Of a DNA stretch of 64,000 nucleotides, positions 8,612 through 16,534 are shown piece by piece. The notes below the pieces were generated by a model. It saw only the letters and a program-made list of their open reading frames with translations, did not search any database and had not been told where the DNA came from. The translations under genes and the position numbers were made by a program. Source of the DNA: an uncultured Chitinophagaceae bacterium (GTDB lineage: Bacteria > Bacteroidota > Bacteroidia > Chitinophagales > Chitinophagaceae); the NCBI GenBank assembly GCA_937958995.1, contig CALGAP010000007.1, forward strand, positions 62,001-126,000, in the 5' to 3' direction. Each line of letters starts with the position of its first letter. Positions within the stretch are counted from its first letter, which is position 1.

Positions 8612-9088
8612 TTAGTGATCAATTGTATGTAATTCGGCCAGCTTCTTTGCCTCAGCAAGCCGTGAGGTATATTTGACGATCATTTTGTGAAGGTCAGACC
8701 TGTCGTTTTTATCTGGGCATATATCGAGTTGGCAGTAATCTAATGCTGCTAAATGAGCTTCACTCTCTTGAATCTCGTGCATAAAATATAGTAGCCTGCG
8801 AATAACTTCAACTACCGCTTCGAAGTATGGTTGTCCCATTACCTTAAATAAGGCGTCCTGTACTTCCCGTGAAGTCAGCCCCGCCAGGAATATAGATAAG
8901 TGATCGTGGTATTCCCACAAAGCCGACCTGTGATTATATTCGAACAGGTAAAGCACCTCACTTGTCATATCAGGATCAGGCATACCTTTATCCCGGTTGT
9001 TTCGTAAAAAATCAAGATAATTTTTAACTGCAGTCTCCGCCTGAGAATGCAGGGTTTTAATGTCGATAGTAGTGCTAACTGTACTCAT
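8612..9088 (-). CDS. Unrecognised 158-residue element protein
   Basis: The frame extends upstream to 9172, but the ATG at 9088 (MSTVSTTIDIKTLHSQAETA) begins the part that reads like a folded helical protein, so I place the start there. The protein is mostly alpha-helical, soluble and rich in Leu, His and acidic residues, with no membrane segment or catalytic motif I recognise. A TATATTTG promoter box on the minus strand (9242-9249) lies about 150 bases upstream and leaves a long leader, which holds a possible 26-codon frame (9141-9221). Its promoter region faces that of the ribbon-helix-helix gene and carries a similar operator-like palindrome, so it is probably controlled by that protein (inference). 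Confidence 0.6.
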   Translation of the reverse strand: MSTVSTTIDIKTLHSQAETAVKNYLDFLRNNRDKGMPDPDMTSEVLYLFEYNHRSALWEYHDHLSIFLAGLTSREVQDALFKVMGQPYFEAVVEVIRRLLYFMHEIQESEAHLAALDYCQLDICPDKNDRSDLHKMIVKYTSRLAEAKKLAELHTIDH

Positions 9089-9241
9089 GGAGATTTGATT
9101 TAGGTATTGAAATATGCCGTGTTCTCGCACGGTGTTTACTTTATTTCCTGATCCAGATTGTACGGGAATCATCAGGCAGGCCGAGCGGAACTGTACCGCG
9201 ATAAGAATGTTTTTGTTTCATTGTAATTGTGTTTTGTACGG

Positions 9242-9267
9242 CAAATATAAGTATAGACGTATATACT
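9242..9267 (-). promoter_or_regulatory. Minus-strand promoter box with overlapping palindromic operator
   Basis: Read on the minus strand, 9249-9242 is TATATTTG, a match to the Bacteroidota TAnnTTTG -7 box. Directly upstream, 9250-9255 (AGTATA) and 9262-9267 (TATACT) form an inverted repeat with a 6-base spacer. The position would block RNA polymerase if a repressor bound there. Confidence 0.5.
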
Positions 9268-9339
9268 CACAATTTTTTTTTACCCTTATCCGGTCAATTT
9301 TAGGAACCGCATTATAATTTGTTGAAAACTATTGGTTAG

Positions 9340-9375
9340 TAGTATATACTAAATAGGCAAATAGTTCTATATTTG
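9340..9375 (+). promoter_or_regulatory. Promoter and palindromic operator of the ribbon-helix-helix gene
   Basis: TAGTATATACTA at 9340-9351 is a perfect 12-bp palindrome containing the same AGTATA/TATACT halves as the operator at 9250-9267. TATATTTG at 9368-9375 matches the TAnnTTTG -7 box and sits 4 bases before the ATG at 9380. RHH proteins commonly bind such palindromes and repress their own gene. Confidence 0.5.
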
Positions 9376-9379
9376 TTCT

Positions 9380-9604
9380 ATGGCTAAGTCAAAAAGTAAC
9401 CCCCGGTCTATTCCTGAAGGGAAGACACAGGTAAATTTCAACCTTCCAGAATCATCGGCTGAAAAAATGAAAGCTATTGCCTTCGCACATGGTCAAACAC
9501 AAAGCGAAGTGTACAACCTCGCTGTTGAAAAGTTTATTGAGTTGTACGAAAAGAAAAACGGGCCTGTAAAGACAACGATCAAAAAGAAATCAATTAACAT
9601 TTAA
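9380..9604 (+). CDS. Ribbon-helix-helix (CopG/Arc-type) DNA-binding protein
   Basis: A 74-residue protein with a basic N-terminal arm. A short beta strand (TQVNFNLP) and two helices follow (AEKMKAIAFAHG, TQSEVYNLAVEKFIELYE). This is the ribbon-helix-helix fold, which dimerises and contacts DNA through the strand. It ends in a basic tail (KTTIKKKS). It is one of only two plus-strand genes in the element and is transcribed away from the minus-strand gene at 8612-9088. Operator-like palindromes stand in front of both genes, so it is likely a local repressor, perhaps a switch for the element (inference). The next gene starts 9 bases downstream. Confidence 0.8.
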   Translation: MAKSKSNPRSIPEGKTQVNFNLPESSAEKMKAIAFAHGQTQSEVYNLAVEKFIELYEKKNGPVKTTIKKKSINI

Positions 9605-9613
9605 CCAATCAAT

Positions 9614-10141
9614 ATGCAAACTGTCGAAATAAACGCTCCAATTAGGGCAAAGGCGAAGGAGTTAAAAGTAAGTCCAAAGTTTTTGCTTTATTCATTGGCG
9701 TGTGCCATCGAAAATAGAAGCTTAGACGAATGCTTAACTTATTACTTTCGCGATCTTTCGCAGGTAGCGAGAGAGGCTGCAGAAAGAAAGCTTTTAAGCA
9801 AGCGAGAAAACACAAGAAAGACGGGTCAATATGCGTTATCAGAAATTGATGAGGACGCTCTTAACGCATACATCAAAAGCCAACAAAACAATGTAAAGTT
9901 TTCCGTAGATAGGTATATAGAAAGCCACCGTCCGATTAGACGATACCACTTGGCTGTTCTTGAATCGATATTCAAAGAGGTTATGCAGATACTAAAAATA
10001 TCGAATAAGAATAACCTATTTGATCAGGATGATACTTTTGGCGGCTTTTTTCCCGCGTTAAAGTTCGCTTGTAAAAACGAGCTGGCATCACTTAGAAATT
10101 TCGCTAAATTATTTGAAGGCCGCGATTTGACTTTAAACTAA
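9614..10141 (+). CDS. Unrecognised helical protein co-transcribed with the RHH gene
   Basis: A 175-residue soluble protein, mostly alpha-helical, with a basic middle (EAAERKLLSKRENTRKTG) and no catalytic motif I can identify. It starts 9 bases after the RHH stop and is followed by a strong UUCG-loop terminator, so the two genes form a closed operon. A pair of a small RHH repressor and a larger partner is the usual layout of toxin-antitoxin or immunity-repressor operons, but nothing in this sequence proves a toxin activity. A role as a partner or effector of the RHH protein is the simplest guess. Confidence 0.6.
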   Translation: MQTVEINAPIRAKAKELKVSPKFLLYSLACAIENRSLDECLTYYFRDLSQVAREAAERKLLSKRENTRKTGQYALSEIDEDALNAYIKSQQNNVKFSVDRYIESHRPIRRYHLAVLESIFKEVMQILKISNKNNLFDQDDTFGGFFPALKFACKNELASLRNFAKLFEGRDLTLN

Positions 10142-10165
10142 AAAGTTTCCTCCGACTATTATACA

Positions 10166-10189
10166 CCCTGGCTTCGGCCGGGGTTTTTT
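10166..10189 (+). terminator. Rho-independent terminator with UUCG tetraloop
   Basis: Arms CCCTGGC (10166-10172) and GCCGGGG (10177-10183) close on the tetraloop TTCG, followed by six T residues. It ends the RHH operon and lies against the 3' end of the convergent structural genes. Confidence 0.85.
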
Positions 10190-10535
10190 ATTCAAAAACG
10201 TCATTAATAACAGTCGGGTCTGTTTCTTCCAGTTCAGCATACCGCATAGCATACGCCTGTAGGTCGGCTATAGTTTTCGGGTCTTTATTATGCTTAGTAA
10301 TTAATTCCGTTAGCTCTTCCTCGCTGTATTGCGGTTGTACGCCTATTACCTGGCAGTGTTCCACATACCCGTAGTGTAGTAATAACACCGGGTGCGCAAG
10401 AATAAACTGCATAATGGTTGTAGGATTCTTTAAAAATTCCCGCCCCAATACGTACTGATAAGAGCGCCTGCACATGCGGTTTAAGATTGCATTGATCGCT
10501 ATTTCACCGCAACGAATTGTAAATAGATTGTCCAT
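10188..10535 (-). CDS. Unrecognised 115-residue protein after the tape-measure gene
   Basis: The open frame reaches back to 10673, but that part overlaps the tape-measure coding region. The ATG at 10535 (MDNLFTIRCGEIAINAILNR) lies 52 bases after the tape-measure stop and is the likely start. The protein is helical and soluble. It contains a stretch of hydrophobic residues (MQFILAHPVLLLHYGYVEH) that is too broken for a clear membrane helix, and ends acidic (EETDPTVINDVFE). Its position at the end of the structural operon suggests a small tail or assembly factor, but I see no family signature. Confidence 0.55.
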   Translation of the reverse strand: MDNLFTIRCGEIAINAILNRMCRRSYQYVLGREFLKNPTTIMQFILAHPVLLLHYGYVEHCQVIGVQPQYSEEELTELITKHNKDPKTIADLQAYAMRYAELEETDPTVINDVFE

Positions 10536-10587
10536 AAATCGACTATTTTGTTCTGGAAGTGGGCGGTATAATATAGTTCGTAAGCCA

Positions 10588-12477
10588 TCAGAATCCCCCA
10601 CCTCCTGTTGTTTTGTTTGATTGAATCGCCCGCTGGCCCACAAATACCACATCCTTGCCCGACATTCTTCCAACCACGTTTACGGTTATCTGCTGCGCAC
10701 CAGTGCCACCTATCATATGATTAGGAATAACATCGCTGCCTCTTGGCAGGCGCACTAATTCGGGACCACGTTCACCTACCAAGGCAAGGCCACCGGAGAA
10801 GTTGGTCACACCATCAGCAAAGGCGGGGATTTTTATATTCTTGAGAAGCCTTGCTGCCAATATAAGGCCCGCGCCTGCTGCAATCGCCGTTAACCCGTTC
10901 AAGCTCTTTAGAGATAATTTAAATCCTTCTAACGCTATGCCATACGCGACGAATGCCCTACCCATCTGATCGAGGACAGTGGAAATAGCGTCGGCAGCGC
11001 CTTTAAAGACTGCTTGCAGGCCGCCCCCTTGTGTCGCAAGGTTTGCAATACCTTCCGCAAAGCCGCCGATTGTAGCTTCCTGTAAATCGGCAATTCCCCG
11101 CGCTAACGCCTCATTTAATGTTTTTAATTGGGTAGCAGCCATTTCCCTTTGCGCTTTCTCTGCTGCTCGTTTAAGTCCATCGGTGACAGGTTGAACCGCC
11201 TTTTCGATATCGCTGTCAGATATGTTTGAAATACCCAATAAATCCGCAACGGATTGATCCGGTCTCGAAGCGTTGTCAGGACTTACAATCTTGATGGCTG
11301 CTCTTAATTCCAGCGGATCACCCTTGAACGCGTTTTCAATGATGCCTTGAATCTGTTGCCTGATCTCTGCATTGTTCAAACCGGATTTGCCGGCATCTCT
11401 TAACACCAGGCTAATTTCAAGTTGGGCAAGCTCTATTTTTTGCTCCCTTGTTAGTCCTGCTACCGCCTGTAGCTGTTTTAAGGCATCTATTCGTCGCTTT
11501 AGTAAATCCTCTACCTTGTCGCCGCCTGTTGTTTTGGGCGGCGCTTTGGTGACTTTCTCCAATAGCTCATCGATCTCCGTTGTTGCCTTTTTACTTTCTT
11601 CATCCAGTTTCGCTATGCTGCTTGTCAGGTTTTCCACTGTGATTTGCGCCTGCCTACCCTGAATACTTGATACAAGCAACCGGCCGGATTTAGCCGCCTT
11701 TTCCTGTTCTTCGTTTAGTTTCTTTTGGGCGGCTGTTAATTTTTTTGTCAGTTCCTCCCTTCTTATTTCCCGGTCAAGATTACGCGCAGATAGTTCCGCA
11801 ACCCTGTTCTCAATTGCCCGCGCTCTGGCTCTGGCAAGGATCGCCAGTGTTGCGGTGTCGATTGCTTGGGCGGCCCTGCCGTTCAATGCCTCTTCCTCGG
11901 TTAGCTGCACATTGTTTTCCTTCAGCGCCTTGGTTAACTCTTTGGCGGCTGACTGTCGGTCTTTTGTTGCTGCCGTTATATTGGCCGCTGCAGCCGCTAA
12001 CGTTTTCAGGTGTGCGATTTCTTCGCCTGCCTGTTTGTTACTTTCCTGCTGCGCTTTCGCAAAACCCTCCAATTCTTTTTTGGCTCCAAAGCTGCTCTGG
12101 CTGAAAATTGTCATCGCAGCTGTGGCAAGACTTATGGCAAGGCCCAAACCACCCGCACCAATTAAGGAACTTCCTAGAGCCTTTAAAGCCGTTCCTGTAC
12201 TGCCTGTCTCTGCCTTCAATCTTTGGAAGGATTCTAACAGAGGATTGATATTATTCTGAATACCGATAAAACCGAAGGGTGCGTCCTGCGCAATTCTTCC
12301 AAGGTTAGTGAGCGCAAGATTCGCCTGGTTGATTCCTACGGTTGATTTAGACAAAGCAGCGCCTGCCTGTGAGACGGCTTTGTTCATGGAGTCGATCGCA
12401 TCATTTGACCGCCTCGCCGCGCGTTCAAACCCTGCAGGATCGCCGCCAATAATTATTTTTATTTCATTCGCTGGCAT
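10588..12477 (-). CDS. Phage tail tape-measure-like protein
   Basis: A 629-residue protein built mostly of long helices. The N-terminus (ANEIKIIIGGDPAGFERAAR, SNDAIDSMNKAVSQAGAAL) is of the kind that opens tape-measure proteins. A Gly/Ala-rich hydrophobic segment lies near residues 100-125 and a long charged coiled coil at about 140-310. A second hydrophobic segment is near 525-540. The C-terminal motif FADGV...LVGERGPELVRLPRGSDV is typical of tape-measure ends. Such proteins set tail length and can help DNA enter the host. It is short for this family, and no tail tube, sheath or baseplate gene is visible nearby, so the protein may act in a satellite particle or with a helper tail. The start overlaps the nuclease stop (TAATG). 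Confidence 0.75.
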   Translation of the reverse strand: MPANEIKIIIGGDPAGFERAARRSNDAIDSMNKAVSQAGAALSKSTVGINQANLALTNLGRIAQDAPFGFIGIQNNINPLLESFQRLKAETGSTGTALKALGSSLIGAGGLGLAISLATAAMTIFSQSSFGAKKELEGFAKAQQESNKQAGEEIAHLKTLAAAAANITAATKDRQSAAKELTKALKENNVQLTEEEALNGRAAQAIDTATLAILARARARAIENRVAELSARNLDREIRREELTKKLTAAQKKLNEEQEKAAKSGRLLVSSIQGRQAQITVENLTSSIAKLDEESKKATTEIDELLEKVTKAPPKTTGGDKVEDLLKRRIDALKQLQAVAGLTREQKIELAQLEISLVLRDAGKSGLNNAEIRQQIQGIIENAFKGDPLELRAAIKIVSPDNASRPDQSVADLLGISNISDSDIEKAVQPVTDGLKRAAEKAQREMAATQLKTLNEALARGIADLQEATIGGFAEGIANLATQGGGLQAVFKGAADAISTVLDQMGRAFVAYGIALEGFKLSLKSLNGLTAIAAGAGLILAARLLKNIKIPAFADGVTNFSGGLALVGERGPELVRLPRGSDVIPNHMIGGTGAQQITVNVVGRMSGKDVVFVGQRAIQSNKTTGGGGF

Positions 12478-12929
12478 TACTCAAAGTTTTGTTTGTACCA
12501 CTGCCGGAAAGAATGAAAGTCATGGGCAATAAAGTAATGACCTCCGGCCTGTGTGATTTTTTCGCCCTGTTCTGTTTGTTCGTCTCTGATACGGTCTTTC
12601 CCGGCTTTTACTTCGATTTGCGCTCCTAATCCATAAATGATGGCTGTTATATCGGGCGTTCCTCGCGTGTTGACACGATTCGCCCAATGCCCTTTAAATT
12701 CAAGAAAGTCGATAATACACTTTGTCAGACCGTTTGTAGTACGATCCTCATAGGGTTTTATCTTCATCGAATAACCGCCAGAGGCTTCAAAAGCTGCCGG
12801 GGTATTCTTTCTTATATTGTCCAGTTTTAAAAGGCGTAGTTCTTCTTTCCACTCCCTTTCAATTTGTTTTGTGCGTTCAAGCACTTGCCGCCGGATCGTT
12901 TGAAGTATTCCGGGATTTGTTTCTTTCAT
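12477..12929 (-). CDS. VRR-NUC-like PD-(D/E)XK nuclease
   Basis: A 150-residue protein. Its C-terminal half shows the pattern NTRGTPDITAI (Asp), GAQIEVKAGKDR (Glu-x-Lys), DEQTEQGEKI (Gln) and GGHYFIAHD. These are the PD-(D/E)XK residues in the order found in small phage VRR-NUC nucleases. The N-terminal half is a charged helix. Such enzymes cut branched or replicating DNA and are often found in phage replication or packaging neighbourhoods. The stop overlaps the tape-measure start by one base, and the capsid gene is 79 bases upstream on the same strand, so it sits inside the structural operon. Confidence 0.75.
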   Translation of the reverse strand: MKETNPGILQTIRRQVLERTKQIEREWKEELRLLKLDNIRKNTPAAFEASGGYSMKIKPYEDRTTNGLTKCIIDFLEFKGHWANRVNTRGTPDITAIIYGLGAQIEVKAGKDRIRDEQTEQGEKITQAGGHYFIAHDFHSFRQWYKQNFE

Positions 12930-13008
12930 AACCTTTGCTTTTTAAATAAGCCCTGCATAGACATACAGGGCCCAACAACTACAATTAACCAAACAATGAA
13001 ACCTGATA

Positions 13009-14187
13009 TTAACTTGATGAGCTATTGCCCATATCCACATACGAGTGAGCATCGGTACGCAGCAGGTTCAATTCCTCCTGGCACTCGATACGAGCAGTAA
13101 CTTTATTCTCAGTGAAGTTTTTATAATCTTCATACGAAAACTCGATACTCATGGCCGTGGTTTGCACACGCTCCACATAGTCGGCATCAATTACAAGGAT
13201 CTTGTCCGCACTCTTTGCGAAGCTGACACCAATTATCGGTGTGCCCGCAACACGAACTAAACCGTCCTGTGTTCCGACAATCGAACCGGCTCCAAAATAA
13301 TTGCCGTTGTCATATAACAGCTTCAGGATGCGGCCTACCTCAGTATGCTTGCAAAGGATGAAACTGTTATTGAAATTTTGATCCAGACGGCCCATCAGCA
13401 CGTCGATAATTTGCTTCGCGTCGTCCGTCTCAACCGTGGTGCTGAAACCACTGGCATTTGTGGCGAATACGTCCCAGAAATAATCGTTTTCTTTCTTGTA
13501 GAAATCCCTCTGCAACATGCGTGGCAGTGTATTCATCAGGAACGGAAGGTGTGTCATCAGTTGCTTGCTGAAGCGGGCAAAACCAGCGATGTAATTCTGA
13601 ACCTGTTTGAGTTCGGTAAAATCATAGTCGATCTGTGATTTCTCGTTGCCCTCGGTTTGAATACCTATGCCGCCTTCGGTTCCAGTTTCACGGTATGACA
13701 CATAAAGGCCGGTAGGACTTTCGACCACCGGGATGAGGTCGCGCAGGTTCACTTTCTGACTTGGTACAATACCCTGGCGGCTGCCATAGGTTGCCACGCC
13801 ATCGCCGGTAATATTCCCCGTACTCATGTCACCAACCGTTTTAAGGTCGATTTTTAACCTGGCGTGTTTGTCATGGATGAAGTTTTCAAACTCAGATTTG
13901 CGGCCCTCAAACTCTGTTTGCAGTTTGTGTTTGAACGCTTCGCCAAAAGTCATTTTATTGGTAAAAGCACCGGAGTTCATTTCTTTCATCCGGGTTAGCA
14001 TAAGATCAACCGCGTCCTGGTTTGCTTTGTTTGCTTGCTCAAGCTCGGTAAACTTTTGACCAAGTTCACCCATAATTTTGCTCCTGGTTATTTCAAACGC
14101 ATCTTTGATAAACTTCTGCTCATCCTCGTTGAACCCGCCGCCATTGGGAGCGGGGCTCATGTATAACGATATAAAATTGTTTTTCAC
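13009..14187 (-). CDS. HK97-family phage major capsid protein
   Basis: A 392-residue protein. The N-terminal 100 residues are a charged helical delta-type region (NEDEQKFIKDAFEITRSKIM). The capsid core begins near residue 115 (TGDGVATYGSRQGIVPSQ). It continues through the family pattern of early strands (LRDLIPVVESPTGLYVSYRE), a spine helix with MTHLPFLMNTLPRMLQRDF, and the loop TPIIGVSFAKSADKILVIDADYV near the end. This fold forms icosahedral shells. No prohead protease gene accompanies it, so whether the delta region is removed is unclear. The gene is preceded by a 370-base non-coding region with a hairpin array, which could set its expression. Confidence 0.85.
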   Translation of the reverse strand: MKNNFISLYMSPAPNGGGFNEDEQKFIKDAFEITRSKIMGELGQKFTELEQANKANQDAVDLMLTRMKEMNSGAFTNKMTFGEAFKHKLQTEFEGRKSEFENFIHDKHARLKIDLKTVGDMSTGNITGDGVATYGSRQGIVPSQKVNLRDLIPVVESPTGLYVSYRETGTEGGIGIQTEGNEKSQIDYDFTELKQVQNYIAGFARFSKQLMTHLPFLMNTLPRMLQRDFYKKENDYFWDVFATNASGFSTTVETDDAKQIIDVLMGRLDQNFNNSFILCKHTEVGRILKLLYDNGNYFGAGSIVGTQDGLVRVAGTPIIGVSFAKSADKILVIDADYVERVQTTAMSIEFSYEDYKNFTENKVTARIECQEELNLLRTDAHSYVDMGNSSSS

Positions 14188-14561
14188 AATAATGTTTTTT
14201 TGTGTTGGTAAATACGCGCACGCTACCGCATACGCATGACAGTAATTCTTACGTAAGAAAAGTGGTGATCTGTGAAATACCTTCTCAGGTGACTTGTCTA
14301 AAGCGGGCTGAGTGGCCTATTTTCCGGCTCAGTGCTTTTCTCAAGCGGGTGAATCGGTGTAGATTTTTCGCAGTGAGTGGTATCTTCCATTATCCCCTCA
14401 GCGTTTGCTAACTTGGCCGCTGAGTGATAATTCCGGCTCATGCGTTGTAAGTGGTATCTTCCATACCGGCTTTGGGTGCGTTCTCAGCGTGCCAAAGTGA
14501 TATTCCGGCTTACAACTCTTTCACATATCAAATTTAAGAACAAGGTTTATTTATCAGTTAA
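14188..14561 (-). ncRNA. Hairpin-rich intergenic array upstream of the capsid gene
   Basis: At least five units of the form TGAGTG-N-TTCCGG-CTCA, read on the plus strand, occur at about 14308-14332, 14374-14400, 14421-14440, 14449-14472 and 14495-14511. The arm bases vary together: GAG/CTC in the first three and AAG/CTT in the last two. Longer arms can pair across units: 14397-14403 with 14418-14424, and 14444-14451 with 14509-14516 enclosing 14470-14475 with 14492-14497. The strand of any transcript is inferred from the flanking minus-strand genes. It may be a structured leader of the capsid mRNA, a small RNA, or a protein-binding or packaging site. I could not match it to a named RNA family. 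Confidence 0.4.
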
Positions 14562-14921
14562 CTAATTATCAACAAACTCAGGCATAACCAACCCATCAAA
14601 GGCATTCGTTACAAGCTGGCGGAAACCCTCACCCCACTTCTCATTCCCGCATACCTTCAACCATGAATTGAATGTTTGCATACCCCTCGGATATAACCGG
14701 AAGGCGTGCCCCAGTAATCGCTTCTCTCCTTTACTGAAATACGTGATCCCAACGCGCAAATGGGTGTACCCTAAAAAGTGTATAGTCTCACAAGGTGCAT
14801 CTTTCGGCATGTCCACTATAAGGTGTTGGTCCGGTTCCGGCTTCAGTTCACTAACCACCAGGCTTGCTTTCAATTGGTAGTTGCCCTCGTTAAAGAGCTT
14901 GATAAATTCTCGTGTTGTCAT
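14562..14921 (-). CDS. Unrecognised 119-residue element protein
   Basis: I place the start at the ATG at 14921 (MTTREFIKLFNEG) because it overlaps the stop of the preceding gene as ATGA, the usual sign of translational coupling; an in-frame ATG further up would lie inside that gene. The protein is a compact alpha/beta sequence with conserved-looking GYTHLRVGITYFSKGEKRLLGH. There is no signal peptide and no known catalytic motif. It lies between the terminase-small-like and capsid genes, so a packaging or assembly role is possible but not shown. Confidence 0.65.
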   Translation of the reverse strand: MTTREFIKLFNEGNYQLKASLVVSELKPEPDQHLIVDMPKDAPCETIHFLGYTHLRVGITYFSKGEKRLLGHAFRLYPRGMQTFNSWLKVCGNEKWGEGFRQLVTNAFDGLVMPEFVDN

Positions 14922-15541
14922 AGAAAATCTTTGTTTATGCGTTTCCATTCTTCCATGCGCTCCCTTCTGTCCATATCTGATCCCGGGACCCATGTACTCA
15001 GTCGATACGTTTTCGGCTTGCCTGTTTCTTCCGGCTCAGGATCGGGTACTTCAATCAAATCTTCAATAGGGTGTTCCATTACTATCGCCGGTTTATCTTC
15101 CGTTGACTTTGGACGTTCAGCCGTTGGCGTAGGGATGGAAACATTTTCCGGTGATTCCTCCAGCGGCTCATTGCCTTCCTGCTTGACAAAATGAATTACG
15201 CGGGTGGCTGTTTTGGTTTCTACCCATATATCGCTCTCTTTTTGCAAGTCGGCTATTATGCTGTCATATTCCTCACGCGTGAAACACTGGCCGCAATTCT
15301 CTATTGTGCCATCGTCCTTGTCCATGAAAAACCACATAGGTGTATCACGGGTAGCAATCACAAACGGCTGACGTTTTATATTGAGCAGCTTTGAACCTTC
15401 GCCGTATATGCCCTCAACCGCTTTTATAAGCCCATCCTTGGCAAATCTTTTCACCCATACTTTCGGCAACGGTCTTGCAATCGCGCCAATATTGCCGCTC
15501 TGAATCGCTTCTAATTGCTTTATTATTTGTTCCCTGTCCAT
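14918..15541 (-). CDS. Unrecognised 207-residue element protein
   Basis: The N-terminal two thirds (residues 1-140) look folded, with a helical start (MDREQIIKQLEAIQSGNIGA) and a strand-rich part (FVIATRDTPMWFFMDKDDG). The last third is a disordered acidic, proline-rich linker (PDPEPEETGKPK) before a basic end. Its stop overlaps the next gene's ATG by four bases, and it follows the 50-residue small ORF by 65 bases, so it is part of the same minus-strand operon. I find no similarity to known structural or enzyme families. Confidence 0.6.
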   Translation of the reverse strand: MDREQIIKQLEAIQSGNIGAIARPLPKVWVKRFAKDGLIKAVEGIYGEGSKLLNIKRQPFVIATRDTPMWFFMDKDDGTIENCGQCFTREEYDSIIADLQKESDIWVETKTATRVIHFVKQEGNEPLEESPENVSIPTPTAERPKSTEDKPAIVMEHPIEDLIEVPDPEPEETGKPKTYRLSTWVPGSDMDRRERMEEWKRINKDFL

Positions 15542-15606
15542 ACCCTTTGCAATATTTAGTTTAAAGAACTGATCATGGTTGTACGTCTTACTTCCAAACC
15601 TGGTTA

Positions 15607-15759
15607 CTATCTTCCAGTCATAGGGTCATCTCGTTTGTTTCCCGGTAACACAAAGCGGGCTGTCTTTCGCTGGATATCGGCCGCCCTTACTTCGCCGGCC
15701 ATTATCCCTTGTATCAATGCAAGTTTTTTCTGCCGCTCCTGTTTATCCTGTTTGTCCAT
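15607..15759 (-). CDS. 50-residue small protein between packaging-region genes
   Basis: The minus strand encodes MDKQDKQERQKKLALIQGIM, then AGEVRAADIQRKTARF, ending in DDPMTGR. Its ATG at 15759 overlaps the end of the terminase-small-like gene by 17 bases, a common arrangement for coupled phage genes. The sequence is basic and helical, with a second half that could form a short HTH-like turn, but this is weak. No longer frame exists on either strand of this 200-base gap, so it fills an otherwise empty place in a tight operon. Confidence 0.5.
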   Translation of the reverse strand: MDKQDKQERQKKLALIQGIMAGEVRAADIQRKTARFVLPGNKRDDPMTGR

Positions 15760-16117
15760 GCGCTAACAGCTTTATTTCTTCATGGTCGGCATCTTCTATT
15801 TCCGGTACATCGAAAACGTCAATAGCATCTAATACCTGTTCATACACTTGCTGCAATTGCTGATCGTTCAATTGACCTACTCCAATAGCATGTGCCTGAG
15901 GTTTGCGGCTCGCCACGTATGGCAACACGTCAACCAGGAACGTTAATTTCTCGTTTGCCTTTAAGCCATCATATAGCGCCTGCAGTTTGCGCGGGCTGCA
16001 ATTCCGTTGCACAAATCTTTCAAGCTGTCTCGCCACTGATGGAGCGCTTTTTTTCTTCTTTGGCCTGCCCAACGGATTAGGCGAAGCGCCTCCTTTTATC
16101 CAGTTCTTGTTACTCAT
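15743..16117 (-). CDS. Terminase-small-subunit-like protein with GRPKKKK motif
   Basis: A 124-residue protein that opens with KGGASPNPLGRPKKKKS, the lead found in DUF5681 and many small-terminase-like proteins of mobile elements. A helical domain (VARQLERFVQRNCSPRKLQA) and an acidic tail follow. Small terminases recognise packaging sites, but the large terminase that would follow in a phage is absent here, so this protein may redirect a helper's packaging machine or regulate something else. It is the first gene of the packaging and structural operon, read from the iteron-rich spacer. Confidence 0.6.
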   Translation of the reverse strand: MSNKNWIKGGASPNPLGRPKKKKSAPSVARQLERFVQRNCSPRKLQALYDGLKANEKLTFLVDVLPYVASRKPQAHAIGVGQLNDQQLQQVYEQVLDAIDVFDVPEIEDADHEEIKLLAHGQTG

Positions 16118-16534
16118 ATGTTACTTAAAGTTACGATTCTATTGGTGTTTTCGGTTCCGGTTACTGGAATCCAACCCATTTTTTTTCATTGTTTTTATTC
16201 ACATTATTTCAATATCGGCCAAACACATACGCCACGAAAAACAATCGCCCGCCGTTCGCGCTTTGAGTGTCCGACACTTATACTGCCTTTTTTTCTCATT
16301 ATCAGGTACGCGAGTACGCGAGGGACGCGAGGGACGCGATTTTTTGCTATTATTTCGTGTGCCGGGTGTATTTGTATTTTTAATGCCATTCTACCAACTG
16401 TTTTTTGTTTTTACCACCACCTCTTTACTTTAAGAGGGAAAATCGTGTGAATCCTGTTCTTTTATTGGTTTTCAAATAACTAATCATGTCCCCAATCGTG
16501 TCCCTATCGTGTACTGACAAGTGAAATCGTGTCC
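16118..16534. promoter_or_regulatory. Spacer with iteron-like GGGACRCGAT repeats (candidate replication origin)
   Basis: No gene is visible. On the plus strand 16305-16339 holds four tandem copies of (G)G(T/G)ACGCGA, the last two being GGGACGCGA. On the minus strand GGGACACGAT occurs at 16495-16504 and 16526-16535, with near copies at 16442-16450, 16483-16492 and 16506-16515. More copies lie just inside the primase gene: 16601-16610 (minus) and 16613-16622 and 16624-16633 (plus). Tandem and inverted copies beside a primase-helicase gene are the usual layout of an iteron origin. They could also be operators, because the spacer must also hold the promoter of the operon that starts at 16117. Confidence 0.5.

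Noticed and set aside
9141..9221. 26-codon frame (MKQKHSYRGTVPLGLPDDSR...) in the leader of the 158-residue gene
   Set aside because: Too short and unsupported. It might be a leader peptide, but there is no stop-start coupling or attenuator hairpin next to it.
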